From positions 2,852,001 through 2,916,000 of the forward strand of contig CP065006.1 in assembly GCA_016699695.1 (NCBI GenBank): a stretch of 64,000 nt of DNA. Reading direction: 5' to 3'. This document shows, in pieces, positions 60,928 through 64,000 of this stretch. This stretch comes from Bacteroidota bacterium. Lineage in GTDB: Bacteria; Bacteroidota; Bacteroidia; Bacteroidales; UBA10428. Below the pieces are notes generated by a model. The model searched no databases and was not told where the DNA came from. It worked only from the letters and a program-made list of their open reading frames with translations. Each line of letters starts with the position of its first letter. Position 1 is the stretch's first letter. Position numbers and translations under genes: made by a program.

Positions 60928-62627
60928 CAGGGGCGTGTGTAATAGTAGTTACGAAATGCATTGTAGGCTAATCCACCCGCAATTACAAGCAACACAGGTA
61001 TAAGTAGGTTGATGAGTTGCCATTTGAGGCGTTCGCTGGCCATTTTCGATTTATTGAGCAGGCGCAATTTAAATTCTCTGCCACGCAGTTCCAGCAGGTT
61101 CGAGTCGTCGGTGAGGTATTGCACACTGTTAACCAGAAATTCTTTGTTGCCAAAGGTTTGTTTGGTAGCCCTATCGTATCCAAGGGGTAAAGCGGAATAG
61201 CCTTTTTCTGTTTGCACCAGTTCGTTACGCACCATGTCGGCATCGGCTACTACAATCATTTTAGTTGGCCTACTTTTTTGAAGACTTTGTGCGGGTGGTG
61301 TTGCAAAATACTCATCGAGCATCCGGTTTTTAAACACCGATTCGAATTCGCCCTCGAGTAAAACGGCAAGAATCTGGTTAGGATTCGCCAAATCGGCAGG
61401 CTTAAGTGCTGTGTTTACCTCGTGAAGTGTGATGATGGCTGGTGTTTGCAGCAAACCGCTCATGGCAGAACTTTGCAGCAGAGGTGTTTTTTTTATTTCA
61501 GAGCGCCCTTGCAAGGTATCGATGGCAGAGGCAAAGCGCAACCACACCGGGTTAATGTTTTTCACAACCGGATGGGTGCCTGCAGGACTCACCACAGGGT
61601 AATAGACCCAAGGAGCAAGCTGAAAATCGGGTTTATTGCCGGCAAGTGCCAGGTTAACAGGTAGCATGCTGCACTGGATATCGCGCACCAGCATGGGGTT
61701 TATCCGCACTCCATAGCGAAAAAGCATGTCTTCGAGGTTAAGCTGGTTGGGTAATCCCAGAGTATATCCAACAGCCAGGCTGTCGAAGTTCACATTTACC
61801 GCATCCAATAGCCACAATACCCTTCCCCCTTTCATAATATATTGGTCGAGCACGTATTTGTCGGATTCAGAAAACCTTCCAGCAGGCCCGGCAATGACTA
61901 CACAGGAATAGGGGTCGAGAATACCTGGCTGGGCATTTAGAGTACCACGGTCAACCTGGTAAGATTTGGCCAGCTCCTGCATCAGGTCGGTGAGTAGTTC
62001 GTCCGACCACTCGCCATGGCCCTCGAGAAAGGCAATTCTTTCAATTTCTTCGGAAGTAATGGTTTTTATGGTGCTGATAAGGGTATATTCAAGCGCTTCG
62101 ACCGAGTTGTTCAGGTTTTCGTCGCCAGAGCGTGTGGGGTCGTTGAGCAAGAGATTAAGTGGAATCTCCATGCCGTTGTAATTCACTGTAGCCCCGGGAA
62201 TAATAAGTTTTTCGGTAAGGCTGCCGTCTTTTTTCCGATGATGGATGTTTACAGGTCGCAACCCTATGTGGTAGAGTTCTTCTATTACTGCGTTGCGCTT
62301 TTCCGGACTGGTTTCGTCCAAGGGGTTACTGAATTCGTATTGCAAATTCGCACCTGCATAAACCCTGAATTCGTCCAGCTGGTCGCGTATGCTTTTCTGA
62401 AAAGCTGTGAGCTGAATATTCATTTCACCCTCGAGGTAAACCCTGATAAAAACCATCTGATCGAGGTTTTTAAGAATAGTTTTTGTTTGATCGGAGAGGG
62501 AATAGCGCTTTTCTTTGGTGAGGTCTATCCTGAAATGCAAGCCACTTCCCACTATATTGAGCAGAAAAATAACGGCCAATGCAAAAAGAATTCTGATAAT
62601 AGCACTCGTCCTGATCTTCTTTTTCAT
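60927..62627 (-). CDS. gldG: Gliding-associated ABC transporter component GldG
   Basis: The 566-residue protein has an N-terminal membrane helix (IIRILFALAVIFLLNIVGSG), a large periplasmic ABC_transp_aux (DUF3964-like) domain including RIAFLEGHGEWSDELLTDLM and GGRVLWLLDAVNVNFDSLAV, and a C-terminal helix (LLIPVLLVIAGGLAYNAF). With GldF and an ATPase (GldA) it makes an ABC transporter required for gliding in Flavobacterium; in Bacteroidales it is often present without known gliding. The start is 16 bases after gldF. Confidence 0.88.
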   Translation of the reverse strand: MKKKIRTSAIIRILFALAVIFLLNIVGSGLHFRIDLTKEKRYSLSDQTKTILKNLDQMVFIRVYLEGEMNIQLTAFQKSIRDQLDEFRVYAGANLQYEFSNPLDETSPEKRNAVIEELYHIGLRPVNIHHRKKDGSLTEKLIIPGATVNYNGMEIPLNLLLNDPTRSGDENLNNSVEALEYTLISTIKTITSEEIERIAFLEGHGEWSDELLTDLMQELAKSYQVDRGTLNAQPGILDPYSCVVIAGPAGRFSESDKYVLDQYIMKGGRVLWLLDAVNVNFDSLAVGYTLGLPNQLNLEDMLFRYGVRINPMLVRDIQCSMLPVNLALAGNKPDFQLAPWVYYPVVSPAGTHPVVKNINPVWLRFASAIDTLQGRSEIKKTPLLQSSAMSGLLQTPAIITLHEVNTALKPADLANPNQILAVLLEGEFESVFKNRMLDEYFATPPAQSLQKSRPTKMIVVADADMVRNELVQTEKGYSALPLGYDRATKQTFGNKEFLVNSVQYLTDDSNLLELRGREFKLRLLNKSKMASERLKWQLINLLIPVLLVIAGGLAYNAFRNYYYTRP

Positions 62628-62643
62628 ACGCTGTTACTTGAGA

Positions 62644-63375
62644 TTATCGGTATTGATAAGTGAGTTTTGTGTCGGCAATCAGAATAAAAACAGCAATCAC
62701 CGAGAAGAAATACAACATGTCGCGGCTGTCGATTACACCCCGGCTAATGGATTGGTAATGGGCATCGATTCCCAGGCTTTGAATAAGACTTCCTGCGCCA
62801 CCCAGTGGGAATAGCATGGCCAGGTAACCAAAACCGGCATAGAGTATGAAAGACAGAAAAACAGCCAGAAGAAAGGCCACAATGGTATTTTCGGTAAGGG
62901 CAGAGGCCAGAATACCGATGGAGGCATAGCAGGATGCCAGCAGCAAGAGACCAATAAAAGATCCCCAAAAGGCACCATGGTCGATGTTACCACGAGGATC
63001 GCCAAGGGCTGCAACCGAAAGATAATATACCAGCACTGGCAGCAGTGAAAGCAAAATTAACACGACTGCAGCAGCGTATTTCATCAGAACTATTTGTAAA
63101 ATAGTGAGCGGGCGGGTTAATAAAAGGTCCATTGTGCCGGCCTTTTTTTCTTCAGCAATGCTACGCATAGTAATAGCAGGTACCAAAAAAAGAAAAATCC
63201 ATGGTGCAATGTCAAAAAGTGGACCCATGCTGGCGATTCCGGAATCGGGTATGTTCAGGTTGCCCGGAAAAACCCAAAGAAACAATCCGCTAACCAGTAA
63301 AAAAACCACAATCGCTACATAGCCGGTAAGTGAACTGAAAAAGCCTGCTATTTCTTTTTGTAAGAGTGCCAACAT
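62644..63375 (-). CDS. gldF: Gliding-associated ABC transporter permease GldF
   Basis: The 243-residue protein has six membrane helices of the ABC2 type: LTGYVAIVVFLLVSGLFLWV, WIFLFLVPAITMRSIAEEKK with the conserved cytoplasmic MRSIAEEKKAGTMDLLL segment, and others to the end LTYQYR. GldA, the ATPase partner, is not in the window. It is the first gene of gldF-gldG-DUF4340. Confidence 0.9.
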   Translation of the reverse strand: MLALLQKEIAGFFSSLTGYVAIVVFLLVSGLFLWVFPGNLNIPDSGIASMGPLFDIAPWIFLFLVPAITMRSIAEEKKAGTMDLLLTRPLTILQIVLMKYAAAVVLILLSLLPVLVYYLSVAALGDPRGNIDHGAFWGSFIGLLLLASCYASIGILASALTENTIVAFLLAVFLSFILYAGFGYLAMLFPLGGAGSLIQSLGIDAHYQSISRGVIDSRDMLYFFSVIAVFILIADTKLTYQYR

Positions 63376-63407
63376 AACAATTTATTTTAACGGCCGTAAA
63401 AATACAT

Positions 63408-63415
63408 TATTTTTG
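63408..63415 (+). promoter_or_regulatory. Putative -7 box before the PagL-like gene
   Basis: TATTTTTG at 63408-63415 matches TAnnTTTG and is 39 bases before the ATG at 63455. It lies in the 79-base divergent region with gldF. Confidence 0.4.
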
Positions 63416-63454
63416 CACGCCTCACGAAACAGAATTATTAAGCACATTATTTTC

Positions 63455-64000
63455 ATGCAGCCATTGGTTTTATTCAGTTCCCGGATTTTGTTGTTTTGTT
63501 TGTTATTCGCAATGGAAGGAATTAATGTTTCGGCGCAGGCAGACAGTGTTTTTAATGGTTGCAGGCTGGAGCTTAAATACCAATATGGGGCTGTATACCC
63601 ACATCACTCCAGTGTGGAGTATGTGCTGGGAAATAACATTCAGGGTTTCGAGATAAGCCTTTCTACCCAATCAACCGGCAGGCATATGTGGGAACAAATC
63701 TATCGTTACCCACGCTATGGAGTGGCCTACAGTTTCCTTCAACTTGGTAATCCTGAAATATTAGGTAATCTCCACGCCCTTTTTGGTTATGTCGATGTAC
63801 CTTTCTTTCAACCTAAGGGCAAATTCTCTTTGAATTACCAGGTCGATATAGGTGTGGGCTATTTTACCGAAACTTACGAACCCTATGAAAATCCTTTGAA
63901 CATGGTGGTAAGTTCACCTTTCAATGTATACATAGGGCTCGATTTTACAGGCCGTTATAAACTCGGAAAAAATAATGAAATCAAAGCTGGTCTTGAACTG
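63455..64000 (+). CDS. Acyloxyacyl hydrolase, PagL-like lipid A deacylase (partial at right edge)
   Basis: The frame opens at 63455 and runs 182 codons to the window end without a stop. A signal peptide (SSRILLFCLLFAMEGINVSA) precedes an outer-membrane barrel of the PagL/acyloxyacyl-hydrolase kind as seen in Bacteroidota: LELKYQYGAVYPHHSSVEYV, FEISLSTQSTGRHMWEQIYR, and YPRYGVAYSFLQLGNPEILG. These enzymes remove the 3-O acyl chain of lipid A. The catalytic His-Ser pair is expected further on, beyond the window, so activity cannot be judged. Confidence 0.72.
   Translation, partial: MQPLVLFSSRILLFCLLFAMEGINVSAQADSVFNGCRLELKYQYGAVYPHHSSVEYVLGNNIQGFEISLSTQSTGRHMWEQIYRYPRYGVAYSFLQLGNPEILGNLHALFGYVDVPFFQPKGKFSLNYQVDIGVGYFTETYEPYENPLNMVVSSPFNVYIGLDFTGRYKLGKNNEIKAGLEL

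Noticed and set aside
1..64000. CRISPR arrays, tRNA and rRNA genes
   Set aside because: No regularly spaced repeats, cloverleaf-like segments or rRNA-like conserved sequence were found by reading both strands; a tRNA or covariance-model scan was not possible.

Overview
The window is about 64 kb from a Bacteroidota chromosome, most like an anaerobic or facultative Bacteroidales/Marinilabiliales-type organism. The evidence is: gliding-type ABC genes (gldF, gldG), the yicC-gmk-nadD cluster, many lipoproteins with short signal peptides ending in SC or QC, promoter-like TAnnTTTG boxes, scarce Shine-Dalgarno sites, a two-component-propeller sensor kinase, an H-cluster maturation gene (hydF) and ferredoxin-linked 2-oxoacid metabolism. 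This is inferred from gene content; no rRNA or other phylogenetic marker was available. No tRNA, rRNA or CRISPR array was seen.

Layout. 0-5.6 kb: end of a penicillin-acylase-type hydrolase, an HU-like/SPOR membrane protein, polyphosphate glucokinase, a small zinc-ribbon protein, recR and a Na+/solute symporter. 5.9-12 kb: a methyltransferase/glycosyltransferase pair, a secreted lipoprotein, a CorA channel, mscL and another lipoprotein. 12-15 kb: an AlkD-like repair protein, a HigBA-type toxin-antitoxin pair between imperfect inverted repeats, a thioredoxin-like protein and ssb. 15.2-21.4 kb (minus strand): a six-gene block for fermenting amino acids (ADP-forming acyl-CoA synthetase, aminotransferase, four-subunit 2-oxoacid:ferredoxin oxidoreductase). 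21.6-26.6 kb: nitroreductase, the PPDK regulatory kinase, an alpha-amylase lipoprotein with a structured leader, and a second CorA. 26.6-36.1 kb: an NTF2-like protein, a large ABCG-like transporter, a lipoprotein, the aspA-hydF pair and an NSS transporter.

36.2-42.6 kb: a sensor histidine kinase gene cut in two by two tandem, almost identical 1.48-kb insertion sequences. Removing both copies, the spacer and one target repeat restores an open frame of 1168 codons. 42.7-53.1 kb: transglutaminase-like protein, starch-binding MalQ, GNAT, an ArsB/NhaD-type permease with a CBS protein, a PfkB sugar kinase and nadD-gmk-yicC. 53.2-64 kb: MATE transporter, HD protein, PAS histidine kinase, FAH hydrolase, DEDD exonuclease, dnaN, DUF4340-gldG-gldF and the start of a PagL-like lipid A deacylase running off the end.

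The observation most worth testing is the 5' leader of the second CorA gene (25507-25633). It holds a promoter-like box, a 12-codon ORF with an acidic/Gly-Pro start, and three segments that can form two mutually exclusive hairpins, one of which buries an unusually good Shine-Dalgarno site directly before a GTG start. The arrangement looks like a translation-coupled switch for a Mg2+ transporter, similar in logic (not sequence) to enterobacterial mgtL. This is a hypothesis from sequence only.
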